Positions 1 to 8,383 of a DNA stretch of 64,000 nucleotides are shown piece by piece. This DNA is from Mesorhizobium sp. RMAD-H1 (GTDB lineage: Bacteria; Pseudomonadota; Alphaproteobacteria; Rhizobiales; Rhizobiaceae). The notes below the pieces were generated by a model that saw only the letters and a list, made by a program, of their open reading frames with translations, did not search any database and was not told the DNA's origin. A program made the position numbers and the translations under genes. The stretch is taken from NCBI RefSeq assembly GCF_014191375.1, contig NZ_JACHWN010000001.1, positions 62,001 to 126,000 of the forward strand. Direction: 5' to 3'. Position 1 is the first letter of the stretch; each line of letters opens with the position of its first letter.

Positions 1-185
1 AACTGGCGAAGCGCCGCGCTGATCTGATGGCCGCAGGCGGCTACAAGTACCCGGCGCACCAGACGCCGTGGCAGGAGATCCAGCGCGGCATGGTCGACCA
101 GCTTTCCGAAGGCATGGTGCTGAAGCCGGCGGTCAAATACCAGCGCATCGCCCAGACGATGGGCCTGCCGCGCGACAATCACTGA
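1..185 (+). CDS. IlvD/Edd-family dehydratase, C-terminal end (partial)
   Basis: Only the last 60 residues lie in the window; the gene enters from the left edge, reads in frame from base 3 and stops at TGA 183-185. The end reads roughly [17 protein letters not shown], later [13 protein letters not shown] and a terminal GLPRDNH. I recognise this from memory as the tail of rhizobial dihydroxy-acid/sugar-acid dehydratases (IlvD/Edd superfamily, Fe-S enzymes that dehydrate aldonic or dihydroxy acids). No catalytic residue is visible in the fragment, so substrate cannot be assigned. A strong hairpin follows 27 bases after the stop, so pgi is probably a separate transcription unit. Confidence 0.5.
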   Translation, partial: LAKRRADLMAAGGYKYPAHQTPWQEIQRGMVDQLSEGMVLKPAVKYQRIAQTMGLPRDNH

Positions 186-211
186 CCGCGGATTTGTTTA
201 TGATCATGAAA

Positions 212-244
212 GCCGGGGCGGGGAGATTTCCTCGCCCCGGCCTT
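212..244 (+). terminator. Rho-independent-type terminator after the dehydratase
   Basis: Perfect 9-bp arms GCCGGGGCG (212-220) and CGCCCCGGC (233-241) enclose a 12-nt loop; the tail CTTACACTTTT is only partly T-rich. It lies between the dehydratase stop and the pgi start. Confidence 0.6.
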
Positions 245-304
245 ACACTTTTCGTCTTCCCGCTCTAGTCTTCCGCAACCTTTCGATTCGGGAGTATGTG
301 CGTC

Positions 305-1960
305 ATGAGCAGGAACGAGACTGAAGTCGCTGGAGCCGTAGCCGCATTGAAGAGCCATTGGCAGAGCGGCGCGCCGAAGGACATGCGCGCTGTCTTCGCC
401 TCCGATCCGGAGCGCTTCTCGCGCTATTCCCTCGAACTGGATGACCTGCTGCTCGACTGGTCGAAATGCCTCGTCAATGACGAGACGATGCGGCTTCTGA
501 AGGATCTGGCGCGGGCCGCCGATGTGGAAGGCCGCCGCGCCGCAATGTTCTCTGGCGAGCCGATCAACAATTCGGAAGGCCGCGCCGTCCTGCATGTCGC
601 GCTGCGCGATACGACATCGAAGGAAATTCTTGTCGACGGCGAGAATGTCCTGCCCGGTGTCAAGGAAGTGCTGGGCCGCATGGCCGCCTTCGCCGACGGC
701 ATCCGTGACGGCTCGATAAACGGCTCAACCGGCAAGAGGATCACCGATATCGTCAATATCGGCATCGGCGGTTCGGATCTCGGCCCTGTCATGGCGACGC
801 TGGCGCTTTCGCCCTATCATGACGGCCCGCGTGCTCATTTCGTCTCCAATATCGACGGCGCCCATATCGCCGATACGCTGGCGCCCCTCGATCCGGCGAC
901 GACGCTGATCATCATAGCCTCCAAGACCTTCACCACCATCGAGACCATGACCAACGCGCAGACGGCGCGCAAATGGGTGGCCGAGGCGCTGGGCGAGGCG
1001 GCGGTGGGGGCGCATTTCGCCGCCGTTTCCACCGCGCTTCCCAAGGTCGCCGCCTTCGGCATCGCGCCGGACCGGGTGTTCGGCTTCTGGGATTGGGTGG
1101 GCGGGCGCTATTCCATCTGGTCGGCCATCGGCCTGCCGCTGATGATCGCCATCGGCCCGGAGAATTTCCGCCGCTTCCTTGCGGGGGCCCATGCGATGGA
1201 TGTCCATTTCCGCGATGCGCCGCTCGAGAAGAACCTCCCCATGATGCTCGGCCTCGTCGGCTATTGGCATCGCGCCATCTGCGGCTATGGCAGCCGTGCC
1301 GTCATTCCCTACGATCAGCGCCTCGCCCGGCTGCCGGCCTATCTCCAGCAGCTCGACATGGAATCGAACGGCAAGAGCGTCGCCCTCGACGGCAGGCCGG
1401 TATCGGGCCCGACGGGCCCGGTCGTATGGGGCGAGCCGGGCACCAACGGCCAGCATGCCTTCTTCCAGCTGCTGCATCAGGGAACCGATGTCATTCCGGT
1501 GGAATTCATCGTCGCGGTGAAAGGCCACGAGCCGCATCTGGTCCATCAGCATGAGATGCTGCTGGCCAATTGCCTGGCGCAGTCGGAAGCGCTGATGAAG
1601 GGCCGCACGCTGGCCGAGGCAAAGGCACAGCTCGCCGCCAAGGGGATGGATGAGGCCGAGGTCGAACGGATCGCTCCGCACCGCGTCTTCTCCGGCAACC
1701 GTCCATCGCTCACCATCATCCACGATCTGCTCGATCCCTATGTGCTCGGCCGGCTGGTCGCGCTTTACGAGCATCGCGTCTTCGTCGAGGCGCAATTGTT
1801 CGGCATCAACGCTTTCGATCAATGGGGCGTGGAACTCGGCAAGGAACTCGCAACGGAGCTTTTGCCGGTCGTCTCGGGCGAGAAAAGCGCCGAGGGCCGC
1901 GACGCCTCCACGCAAGGGCTTGTCGCCCATCTGCGGGAACGCAGCCGGACGATGGACTAG
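305..1960 (+). CDS. pgi: Glucose-6-phosphate isomerase
   Basis: Interconverts glucose 6-phosphate and fructose 6-phosphate in the cytoplasm, feeding glycolysis, the pentose routes and nucleotide-sugar synthesis. The 551-residue protein has the normal family length. Visible marks are the phosphate-binding [10 protein letters not shown] near residue 152, family signature 1 around [12 protein letters not shown] (about 270), the catalytic Glu/His stretch [11 protein letters not shown] (about 375-385) and signature 2 with [15 protein letters not shown] near the C-terminus, including the catalytic Lys. An in-frame ATG at 296 would add three residues, but GGGAG at 290-294 is too close to it and is well spaced (10 nt) from ATG 305, so 305 is preferred. 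The next gene starts 60 nt downstream on the same strand. Confidence 0.97.
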   Translation: MSRNETEVAGAVAALKSHWQSGAPKDMRAVFASDPERFSRYSLELDDLLLDWSKCLVNDETMRLLKDLARAADVEGRRAAMFSGEPINNSEGRAVLHVALRDTTSKEILVDGENVLPGVKEVLGRMAAFADGIRDGSINGSTGKRITDIVNIGIGGSDLGPVMATLALSPYHDGPRAHFVSNIDGAHIADTLAPLDPATTLIIIASKTFTTIETMTNAQTARKWVAEALGEAAVGAHFAAVSTALPKVAAFGIAPDRVFGFWDWVGGRYSIWSAIGLPLMIAIGPENFRRFLAGAHAMDVHFRDAPLEKNLPMMLGLVGYWHRAICGYGSRAVIPYDQRLARLPAYLQQLDMESNGKSVALDGRPVSGPTGPVVWGEPGTNGQHAFFQLLHQGTDVIPVEFIVAVKGHEPHLVHQHEMLLANCLAQSEALMKGRTLAEAKAQLAAKGMDEAEVERIAPHRVFSGNRPSLTIIHDLLDPYVLGRLVALYEHRVFVEAQLFGINAFDQWGVELGKELATELLPVVSGEKSAEGRDASTQGLVAHLRERSRTMD

Positions 1961-2020
1961 AGATGGAATAGAGTTGCGGCGCCAGCTGAAAACCGACGTG
2001 AACGCGGACCGAAAGAGATC

Positions 2021-3082
2021 ATGAAGACTGAAACGATCACCCTTCCCGGCGATGTGCCTGGCAATGCCATCGAACTGCGGGTCCTGCGTTTTGAAGGCGG
2101 CGATGCGGATGCGCCGACGGCCTATCTGCAATCGGCGCTGCATGGCGGGGAGCTTCCCGGCCAGGCGGCATTGCATTTCCTCGTTCCGCTTCTGGAAAAG
2201 GCCGAGGCCGAAGGACGCATCGCCGGGAACATAACCATCGTTCCGCAGGCTAATCCCATCGGCTCCAACCAGTGGCAGGCCTACCACCATCTGGGCCGCT
2301 TCGAGTTCTTCACCCAGACCAATTTCAACCGCGCGTTCCCGCTGTTGCCGGATTTCGATACATCGAGCCTGCCCCAGACCGATGCGCCGGTGGCGCTTGC
2401 CGAAAGGCTCAAGGCGGCGCTCCTGCGCCTTGCCCTGCCGCATGAGATCGTGCTCGATCTGCATTGCGACGACCAGAGCGAGAATTATCTCTATATCCAC
2501 CAGGACTTCCTGCCCGATATGCTCGACCTTGCGGCAGCCCTTGGCTCGAAAGCGATCCTTGCCTGGGATTCCACCGCCGATGCCGCCTTCGAGGAGGCCT
2601 GCGCCTATCCGGTGCTGCAAATGCCCGCCGAGGCGCGCGACATGAAGCGTCGCGCCGTCACCACGGTCGAGTTTCGCGGCCTTGCCGATGTCGATTTCGC
2701 CACCGGCCGGTCGGATGCGCAGGGGCTTTACCGCTTCCTCGTCCATCGCGGCGTGGTGAAGGACGGGAGCGCAACGCTTGCAGCCGCTTTCAACGGCCCG
2801 GTAACGCCACTTGCCAATGTCGAGATGCTGCGCGCGCCGGCGGGCGGCATGGTCCTTTATCATGTCGTCCCGGGCGACGAGGTGGGCGAGGGCGACAGGC
2901 TTGTAACCGTGGTTACCCGCCCGGGCGACCCGTCCGGCGATATCACGCTGACCGCCCCGCAGGCGGGCCGCATCCTGACGCGGCGCAGCCTGCGCTATGT
3001 CAGGCGCGGCGACGATCTGTTGAAGCTGTTGGGCAAGCGCCCCTCGGCGGTGGCCAAGCGCCCCGGCACGCTGGAAGCATGA
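2021..3082 (+). CDS. Succinylglutamate desuccinylase/aspartoacylase-family zinc hydrolase
   Basis: A 353-residue member of the M14-like AstE/AspA family, zinc enzymes that hydrolyse N-acyl amino acids or related amides. Probable zinc ligands are His and Glu of ALHGGELPGQ (about residues 40-44) and His of VLDLHCDDQSE (about 147); the Glu of TTVEFRGLAD (about 217) fits the catalytic base. PQANPIGSNQW is typical of the subfamily. The C-terminal third contains GGMVLYHVVPGDEVGEGD, a lipoyl/barrel-sandwich-like segment seen in this subgroup. Its stop overlaps the start of the HAD gene (ATGA), so the two are probably co-translated. The real substrate is unknown. Confidence 0.85.
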   Translation: MKTETITLPGDVPGNAIELRVLRFEGGDADAPTAYLQSALHGGELPGQAALHFLVPLLEKAEAEGRIAGNITIVPQANPIGSNQWQAYHHLGRFEFFTQTNFNRAFPLLPDFDTSSLPQTDAPVALAERLKAALLRLALPHEIVLDLHCDDQSENYLYIHQDFLPDMLDLAAALGSKAILAWDSTADAAFEEACAYPVLQMPAEARDMKRRAVTTVEFRGLADVDFATGRSDAQGLYRFLVHRGVVKDGSATLAAAFNGPVTPLANVEMLRAPAGGMVLYHVVPGDEVGEGDRLVTVVTRPGDPSGDITLTAPQAGRILTRRSLRYVRRGDDLLKLLGKRPSAVAKRPGTLEA

Positions 3083-3822
3083 TGGCGCATATGCCGCTTG
3101 CGGCCATCCGTGCCATCCTTTTCGACAAGGACGGCACGCTTGTCGATTTCGATCGCACATGGTTCGGCATATCCTGGGAGCTGGCAAACCGTTCCGCGGG
3201 CGGCGACGAGGCCAAGGCCCGCGCTTTGCTGGAGCAGGGCGGCTATGATTGGGCGGCCGGATGCTTCCGCGCCAATTCGGTGATCGCCGCCGGCACGGTA
3301 GAGGATGTCGTCGATCTCTGGCATCCGGGCGCAAGTCCGGTGGCCCGGGCGGCGATCATCCGCGAATATGACGATTATTCCGTCCGCGAGGGCGCCCGCG
3401 CCGCCGTTCCCGTGGCCGGCCTGCGGGAGGCGCTGGAGGCTCTGCGGGAGCAGGGCTATCTGCTCGGCATCGCCACCAATGACTCGGAAGCGGGCGCACG
3501 GGCCACGGCGGAAGCGCTGGGGCTGACCGCGCTGTTCCATACCTTCATCGGCTATGACACGGTGCTGCGCCCGAAACCGCACCCGGATCCTGTCCACCAT
3601 TTCGCCCGGGCAACGGGCCTGGAGGCATGGAATATCGCCATGGTGGGCGACAATCCGCACGACATGGAAACCGCGCATGCAGCCGATGCCGGCTATGCCA
3701 TCGGCGTGCTCAGCGGCAACAGCCCGCGTGAGGTGCTGGAGCCTCTGGCCGATGTGGTGCTGCCTTCGGTTGCCGACCTGCCTCGATTGTTTGCGGCCCG
3801 TCGGGAAGGATCAATTTCCTGA
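3079..3822 (+). CDS. HAD-superfamily hydrolase (phosphoglycolate phosphatase-like)
   Basis: A 247-residue haloacid dehalogenase-type phosphatase. Motif I is LFDKDGTLVDF (nucleophile and general-acid Asp at about residues 16 and 18), motif II lies in LGIATNDSEAGA, motif III Lys in RPKPHPDP and motif IV in MVGDNPHDMETAHAADAGY. The insert between motifs I and II is the helical C1 cap typical of Gph/PGP enzymes. The start is taken at 3079, which overlaps the upstream stop as ATGA; in-frame ATGs at 3082 and 3091 are alternatives. The substrate may be 2-phosphoglycolate or another small phosphate ester, which sequence alone does not settle. Confidence 0.85.
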   Translation: MMAHMPLAAIRAILFDKDGTLVDFDRTWFGISWELANRSAGGDEAKARALLEQGGYDWAAGCFRANSVIAAGTVEDVVDLWHPGASPVARAAIIREYDDYSVREGARAAVPVAGLREALEALREQGYLLGIATNDSEAGARATAEALGLTALFHTFIGYDTVLRPKPHPDPVHHFARATGLEAWNIAMVGDNPHDMETAHAADAGYAIGVLSGNSPREVLEPLADVVLPSVADLPRLFAARREGSIS

Positions 3823-3919
3823 ATGCACCGGTCAGAACAATTCATGTTCCCTTGGCCTTTGCGACGGTCAGCAGGGCCGGTAGCATGGGCTGTCCTTCTT
3901 TCCGACGACCGAGGTTTCA

Positions 3920-4558
3920 ATGATCCTGATCGGCCAGTATGATTCGCCCTTCGTGCGGCGCGTCGCCATTGCCATGCGTCTTTATGGGATGGGTTTCGAG
4001 CACCGGCCCTGGTCGGTGTTCCGCGATGCGGATGAAATCGCTGCATTCAACCCGCTAAGCCGCGTACCCACCTTGGTGCTGGACGATGGCGAAGCGCTGA
4101 TCGAAAGCGCGGCGATCCTCGATTATCTGGATGAGATCGGGGGTGTTACAAACCCGCTGATTGCCCGTTCCGGCCCGGACCGGCGCAAAGCGCTGAAGGT
4201 CTGTGCACTGGCGACCGGCATGGCCGACAAGGGCGTCAGCCTCGTCTATGAAAGAGTCCTGCGATCGCAGGAGTCGGAAATCTGGGTCGAACGCTGCCGG
4301 GTGCAGATTGGGCGGGTCCTCGACGTTCTGGAAGCGGATATTGCGGCGCGCGGCACGCCGTTCTGGTTCGGCGATGCGATCGGACACGCCGACATTGCGG
4401 TCGCCTGCGCGTTGCGCTTCGTTTCCGAGGCGGATCCGTCCCTGTTCGACCGGAGGCATTATCCGGCACTGGCCGCTCTTTCAGCGCGGTGTGAGGCGCT
4501 GGCGCCTTTCCAGGAAATCGTGCAGCCGCTGTCGCCGCCGAAGCCGAAGGCGCTCTGA
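3920..4558 (+). CDS. Glutathione S-transferase family protein
   Basis: A 212-residue cytosolic GST. The N-terminal thioredoxin-fold domain includes MILIGQYDSPFVRRVAIAM, then the cis-proline region SRVPTLVLDDG and the glutathione gamma-Glu contact ALIESAAILDYLDE. The all-helical C-terminal domain follows from about residue 90. The catalytic hydroxyl would come from Tyr7 or Ser9 of the first loop. GAGG sits 5 nt before the ATG. It is convergent with the acyl-CoA ligase gene 26 nt away. Substrate is unknown: detoxification conjugation or glutathione-dependent reduction. Confidence 0.88.
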   Translation: MILIGQYDSPFVRRVAIAMRLYGMGFEHRPWSVFRDADEIAAFNPLSRVPTLVLDDGEALIESAAILDYLDEIGGVTNPLIARSGPDRRKALKVCALATGMADKGVSLVYERVLRSQESEIWVERCRVQIGRVLDVLEADIAARGTPFWFGDAIGHADIAVACALRFVSEADPSLFDRRHYPALAALSARCEALAPFQEIVQPLSPPKPKAL

Positions 4559-4584
4559 CGGCGGTTTTTCGCTATTCCGGCCCG

Positions 4585-6435
4585 TCAAACCGTCTCGTCG
4601 CGCAGCTTGCGCCGCAGGATCTTGCCGACATTGGTCTTCGGCAGTTCGTCACGGAACTCGACTTCGCGCGGGCGCTTGTAGTTGGTGAGCCGTTCGGCGC
4701 AGAAGGCCTTGACCTCCTCCTCGGTCAGGTTCGGATCGCGGCGCACGACGAACAGCTTCACCACCTCGCCGGAATGCTCGTTCGGAACGCCGATGGCCGC
4801 TGCTTCCACGATGCCGGGATGCTCCGCCGCCACTTCCTCGATCTCGTTGGGATAGACGTTGAAGCCGGAGACGAGGATCATGTCCTTCTTGCGGTCGACG
4901 ATCTTGGTGAGCCCGCGCTCGTCCATGAAGCCCATGTCGCCCGACCGGAAGAAGCCGTCGCTGTAGAAGGCCCATTTCGTCTCGTCCGGCCGGTTCCAGT
5001 AGCCGCGCATCACCTGCGGTCCGCGGATGCAGATCTCGCCCACTTCGCCGAGCGGAAGGTCATGCCCCTCCTCGTCGCGGATCGCGATGTCGGTCGAGGG
5101 AAGCGGCAGGCCGATCGTCCCGGTATATTCGGTCGCGTCCAGGCTGTTGGCGGTGGCCACCGGCGATGTCTCGGAAAGGCCGTACCCCTCGGTGATGTGG
5201 CAGCCGGTGACCGCGCGCCAGCGATCGGCCACGGGGCGCTGCACGGCCATGCCGCCGCCCAGCGTCAGGATCATCGGCTTGAAATCGAGCTTGCGGAAAT
5301 CCTCGTTGTTGAGGAGCGCGTTGAACAGCGTGTTGAGGCCGGGCAGGATATGGACCGGATATTTCTGCAATTCCTTCACGAAGGCCGGAATGTCGCGCGG
5401 ATTGGCGATGAGCACGTTGCGTGCGCCTTGTTCGATGCCGACCATGGCATTCACGGTCAGCGCGAAGATGTGATAGAGCGGCAGCGCGCAGATGAAATTG
5501 ACCTCTTTCGGCTTGCCCTTGATCCGGTAGGCGACATCGACCCATATGCGCATCTGCTCGACATTGGCCAGGATGTTGCTGTGAAGCAGCGTCGCGCCTT
5601 TCGAGACACCAGTCGTACCACCCGTATATTGCAGGAAGGCAACGTCGGAGGGAGCCACCTCGACCGGCGAAAAGCCCTTTGCCGCGCCTTGGGCGAGTGC
5701 CGTCTTGAACGGCACGTGATCCGGCAGGCTCCAGGCCGGAACCATCTTCTTGACCCTGCGCACGACGAAATTGACCAGATGCCCCTTGAGCCCCAGCATG
5801 TCGCCCATGGAGGCGACGACGACATGCTTCACCGGCGTATTCGGCAGCACCTTTTCCAGCGTCGTGGCGAAATTCTCCAGGATGATGATGGCCTTCGCGC
5901 CGGAATCGTTCAGCTGGTGCTCGAGTTCGCGCGGCGTGTAGAGCGGGTTGACGTTCACCACCACCAGCCCTGCCCGCAGGATCGCGGCGATCGCCACCGG
6001 ATATTGCAGGACGTTCGGCATCATCACCGCCACGCGGTCGCCCTTGGCAAGTCCGCGCGACTGCAGCCAGCCGGCAAGAGCCGCCGACTGCTTCTCCAGC
6101 TCGGCATAGGTAAGCGATTTGCCCATGCTGGTGAAAGACGGTCTGTCGGCATATTTGCGGCAGGACGAAACGATCAGATCGCCGATGGATACGTAGGGCG
6201 GCGTCTCGATCTCGGCGGACACGCCCTTCGCATAGGATTTGAGCCAGATGCGTTCCGGCGCGGTCTTGGAAGATTTTGCCGGAGCGGCCTTCGCAGCCGG
6301 CGCTGCAGCGGGCTTCCTGGTCTTATCGGCAGGCGCCTTCGCTGCAACCGGCTTTGCGGCGCCTGCCTTGGCCTTGGCCGGTGTCTTGGCGGCCTTCGTT
6401 GCCGGCTTTTCCGCCTGTGTCTCTTTCTTAGCCAA
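4585..6435 (-). CDS. fadD: Long-chain fatty acid--CoA ligase with basic N-terminal tail
   Basis: Activates fatty acids to acyl-CoA via acyl-adenylate at the inner membrane face. The core from about residue 60 is a full ANL-superfamily enzyme: P-loop YTGGTTGVSKGATL (about 270), adenine motif ITEGYGLSETSP, ATP-binding SDGFFRSGDMG and the FadD signature DRKKDMILVSGFNVYP, with the catalytic Lys near the C-terminus in KTNVGKILRR. The first 55 or so residues are almost only Lys, Ala, Pro and Thr, resembling histone H1 or a PAKKA linker. Translation starts at TTG (6433-6435) behind a strong GGGAGG with 5-nt spacing; no in-frame ATG exists for about 100 codons, so the tail appears to be translated. 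A possible MerR-type operator lies about 140 nt upstream. Confidence 0.93.
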   Translation of the reverse strand: MAKKETQAEKPATKAAKTPAKAKAGAAKPVAAKAPADKTRKPAAAPAAKAAPAKSSKTAPERIWLKSYAKGVSAEIETPPYVSIGDLIVSSCRKYADRPSFTSMGKSLTYAELEKQSAALAGWLQSRGLAKGDRVAVMMPNVLQYPVAIAAILRAGLVVVNVNPLYTPRELEHQLNDSGAKAIIILENFATTLEKVLPNTPVKHVVVASMGDMLGLKGHLVNFVVRRVKKMVPAWSLPDHVPFKTALAQGAAKGFSPVEVAPSDVAFLQYTGGTTGVSKGATLLHSNILANVEQMRIWVDVAYRIKGKPKEVNFICALPLYHIFALTVNAMVGIEQGARNVLIANPRDIPAFVKELQKYPVHILPGLNTLFNALLNNEDFRKLDFKPMILTLGGGMAVQRPVADRWRAVTGCHITEGYGLSETSPVATANSLDATEYTGTIGLPLPSTDIAIRDEEGHDLPLGEVGEICIRGPQVMRGYWNRPDETKWAFYSDGFFRSGDMGFMDERGLTKIVDRKKDMILVSGFNVYPNEIEEVAAEHPGIVEAAAIGVPNEHSGEVVKLFVVRRDPNLTEEEVKAFCAERLTNYKRPREVEFRDELPKTNVGKILRRKLRDETV

Positions 6436-6768
6436 TTCTGCCTCCCTGTCTCGTCCGCTGCACCGTCCGGGCGCGGCTCACCCCGTCAGCCTGGCCCCAA
6501 GGCGCGATGATACACCGGCCTTGCTCCTCCACGCTTTATCTATGGCGAGTTCGCGTCGCCGCGCAAGAGTTACATTGACGTAAGCGTAAAAAATCACCGG
6601 TCAATATTTTCAGTCGGGGCAAGGAGGGGAGGGCCATTGCGCATGCCCTGCCCCTTTATCTTGGGCGTGCCGGAGCCAGCTCTCGAGGCTCCGGGCTCAT
6701 CTCCCCGGCAATGGGATGAACCGTGAAGGCTATTCGAGATGCGGGGTGGCAGGGACGCTGCCTCGAGT
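6436..6768. other. Intergenic region before fadD, with one hairpin
   Basis: No convincing gene in this 333-nt gap. It holds the fadD promoter side with a LiuR-like box, and a perfect 8-bp hairpin CCGGAGCC/GGCTCCGG at 6670-6694 with a 9-nt loop. That hairpin could terminate the DUF924 transcript but lacks a T-run. Confidence 0.5.
6575..6590 (-). promoter_or_regulatory. Putative MerR-family (LiuR-like) operator upstream of fadD
   Basis: On the fadD strand the site reads TTTACGCTTACGTCAA. From memory, LiuR-type MerR regulators of branched-chain/fatty acid degradation in proteobacteria bind sites close to TTTACGTTTACGTCAA; this differs by one base. It lies about 140 nt before the fadD start. No merR gene is in the window, so the assignment rests on motif similarity only. 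Confidence 0.35.
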
Positions 6769-7374
6769 TCAGCCGGCCTTTGCGGGCCCCGCCATTGGCA
6801 ATGTCTGTCCGTAACCCTTATGGGTGAGGAGAAAGGTCTCCTCATCCCCGGTGCTGGTCCGGTTCAGAACGGCATTGCGATGAGGAAAACGGCCGAAGCG
6901 GGCGATGATGTCCCGGTGCTCGACAGCATATTTGAGGCCTTCTTCGTCGCCGAGTTCGGTGAACAATTCGACCGAACGCTCCTGATCCGGCAAATCCTCG
7001 CTGTGCTCGAACGGCAGGTAGAGGAAGGCGCGTTTTTCCCGCGGCAACTGATGGTGAAAACCCCGGTCGATTGCCCGCCGGGCGATGACGCGCGCCAGCG
7101 GATCGGTGGAGAAAGCCTGGGACTTTCCCCGGAACATGTTGCGCGGAAACTGGTCGAGCGCGATCACGGTGGCAAGTGCCGTCTCCGCATCTGCCGCGAG
7201 AAATGCAGGATCTTCGGCGGCCTTCCGGGCAATCGCTTCGTGGAGACCGAGAAACCGGGCGCGGATGGCATTGTCGAGCTCGGGCGTGCTTTCGAACCAT
7301 TGCTTCGGCCCGATCTCGCCGAACCAGAAATCCAGTATCTCAACTTTCCAGTTTTGTTCGAGCCTTGCGTCCAT
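6769..7374 (-). CDS. DUF924 family protein
   Basis: A 201-residue protein recognised as DUF924 from its opening VEILDFWFGEIGPKQWF, the central LDQFPRNMFRGKSQAFSTD and FLYLPFEHSEDL. The family is all-helical and resembles a TPR fold; no biochemical role is firmly known to me. Its ATG lies inside the end of the tetR gene (35-nt overlap in another frame) with AAGGAGA about 10 nt upstream, so it looks translationally coupled to the efflux repressor. No alternative start further downstream would keep the conserved N-terminal motif. Confidence 0.85.
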   Translation of the reverse strand: MDARLEQNWKVEILDFWFGEIGPKQWFESTPELDNAIRARFLGLHEAIARKAAEDPAFLAADAETALATVIALDQFPRNMFRGKSQAFSTDPLARVIARRAIDRGFHHQLPREKRAFLYLPFEHSEDLPDQERSVELFTELGDEEGLKYAVEHRDIIARFGRFPHRNAVLNRTSTGDEETFLLTHKGYGQTLPMAGPAKAG

Positions 7375-8065
7375 GATCCGTCGTCTCCTTCAGTTTTCTG
7401 CGGGCGCCGGCGGAGAGAATCGCATCGGCGCACAGGGTCTCGCCGATATCGGCATTCCGTCTGAATGATGCAATCAGTGCCCGCGTCGATTTGGTGCCGA
7501 CATCGACGAGGTCGAAGGCCTTGTCCGTCCTCACCCATTCGTTGAGCAGGCCGGACATGGAGGCGATCAGCGCTCTTGCCGCATCCTCCGGCGTCCAGTC
7601 CGGCGACAGCATCCTGCGGCGCTTGCCGACCTGCATCAGCCGCACGAACAGCTGGTGCACCCGCATGTTGACCTGTCGGAGGCGGTCGAGCACCTCGCTC
7701 AGCTCGCCGACATATTCGCAGCGCTGGTTGATGATGGTGAAGACGCGCTGCTGGCGCTCGTCCTCGACGAACATCTTCAGGCATGAAATCGCCGCATCGA
7801 AGAGCACGTCCAGCGGGTTGACCTGATCGCCGGCCTGCGCCTGTTCGATCAGGTCTTCCTGCGGGAAACGGATGCGGTCGACGATCGATTTGTAGATGTC
7901 GGCCTTATCCTTGAAGTGAAAATAGATCGCCCCTCGCGTCACACCGGCGCATTCGGCGATCTGCATCAATGTCGACTGGTTGACGCCGTTCTCCAGAAAG
8001 GTGCGTTCCGCCGCCTCGAGAATGGCTTCGCGGGTTTCCTCCGCCTCCGCCTTCGTTCTACGCAT
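7340..8065 (-). CDS. bepR: TetR/AcrR-family repressor of the RND efflux operon
   Basis: A 241-residue TetR regulator: the N-terminal HTH is clear (TREAILEAAERTFLENG, then STLMQIAECAGVTRGAIYF and HFKDKADIYK). The longer C-terminal ligand domain matches the AcrR/MtrR-type pump repressors. It starts at ATG 8063-8065 with GGGAG spaced 5 nt. It is divergent from the adaptor-pump operon, and a near-perfect palindrome stands before the adaptor start, the same arrangement as bepR-bepDE of Brucella. Inference: it represses bepDE and responds to pump substrates. The gene symbol rests on this synteny. Confidence 0.88.
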   Translation of the reverse strand: MRRTKAEAEETREAILEAAERTFLENGVNQSTLMQIAECAGVTRGAIYFHFKDKADIYKSIVDRIRFPQEDLIEQAQAGDQVNPLDVLFDAAISCLKMFVEDERQQRVFTIINQRCEYVGELSEVLDRLRQVNMRVHQLFVRLMQVGKRRRMLSPDWTPEDAARALIASMSGLLNEWVRTDKAFDLVDVGTKSTRALIASFRRNADIGETLCADAILSAGARRKLKETTDHGRKARTKLES

Positions 8066-8383
8066 TCAAACTCCCTGTTTCCTCCCGAATGCCTTTCCGG
8101 CATTTTGTATTATTGGTCATAAGGGTCTCTTTATTCTTGTTTCAAAGCAAGCCCGGGAAAATTGCCGGCCGATTTTCTTGGGAAGAAAGCAGGAACCGCT
8201 TCTTCCTCCGGCTTCAACGCTGATGGAAGCCGCGCCGGTCCGCTGGCTTCGCATCTCCTCGCCGATAACTCAAACGTGATCGGATCGGCCGCTCAAAGCC
8301 ATATTATCAACTTCCGGGCTGTTTACAAACATTCATGTATGTTTTTATTTCGGCGGAACATCCGGAAAAGGGCCTGGCTCACA
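8066..8383. other. Divergent promoter region bepR/bepD
   Basis: 318 nt between the repressor and adaptor genes with no supported ORF. An upstream in-frame extension of bepD exists (to 8162 and to ATG 8339) but would place residues before an otherwise perfect signal peptide. It contains the palindromic operator at 8327-8344. Confidence 0.6.
8327..8344. promoter_or_regulatory. BepR/AcrR-type operator palindrome
   Basis: AAACATTCATGTATGTTT matches its own reverse complement at 16 of 18 positions. It resembles the AcrR operator of enteric bacteria (ACATACATT...AATGTATGT) and sits 40 nt before the bepD start, a position expected for repression of the pump operon. Confidence 0.7.

Noticed and set aside
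725-3334. 869-codon minus-strand ORF across pgi and the M14-like gene
   Set aside because: It is antisense to two clearly coding genes, is rich in Arg/Gly/His of shadow type, and has no family motif. Long antisense frames are expected in GC-rich genes.
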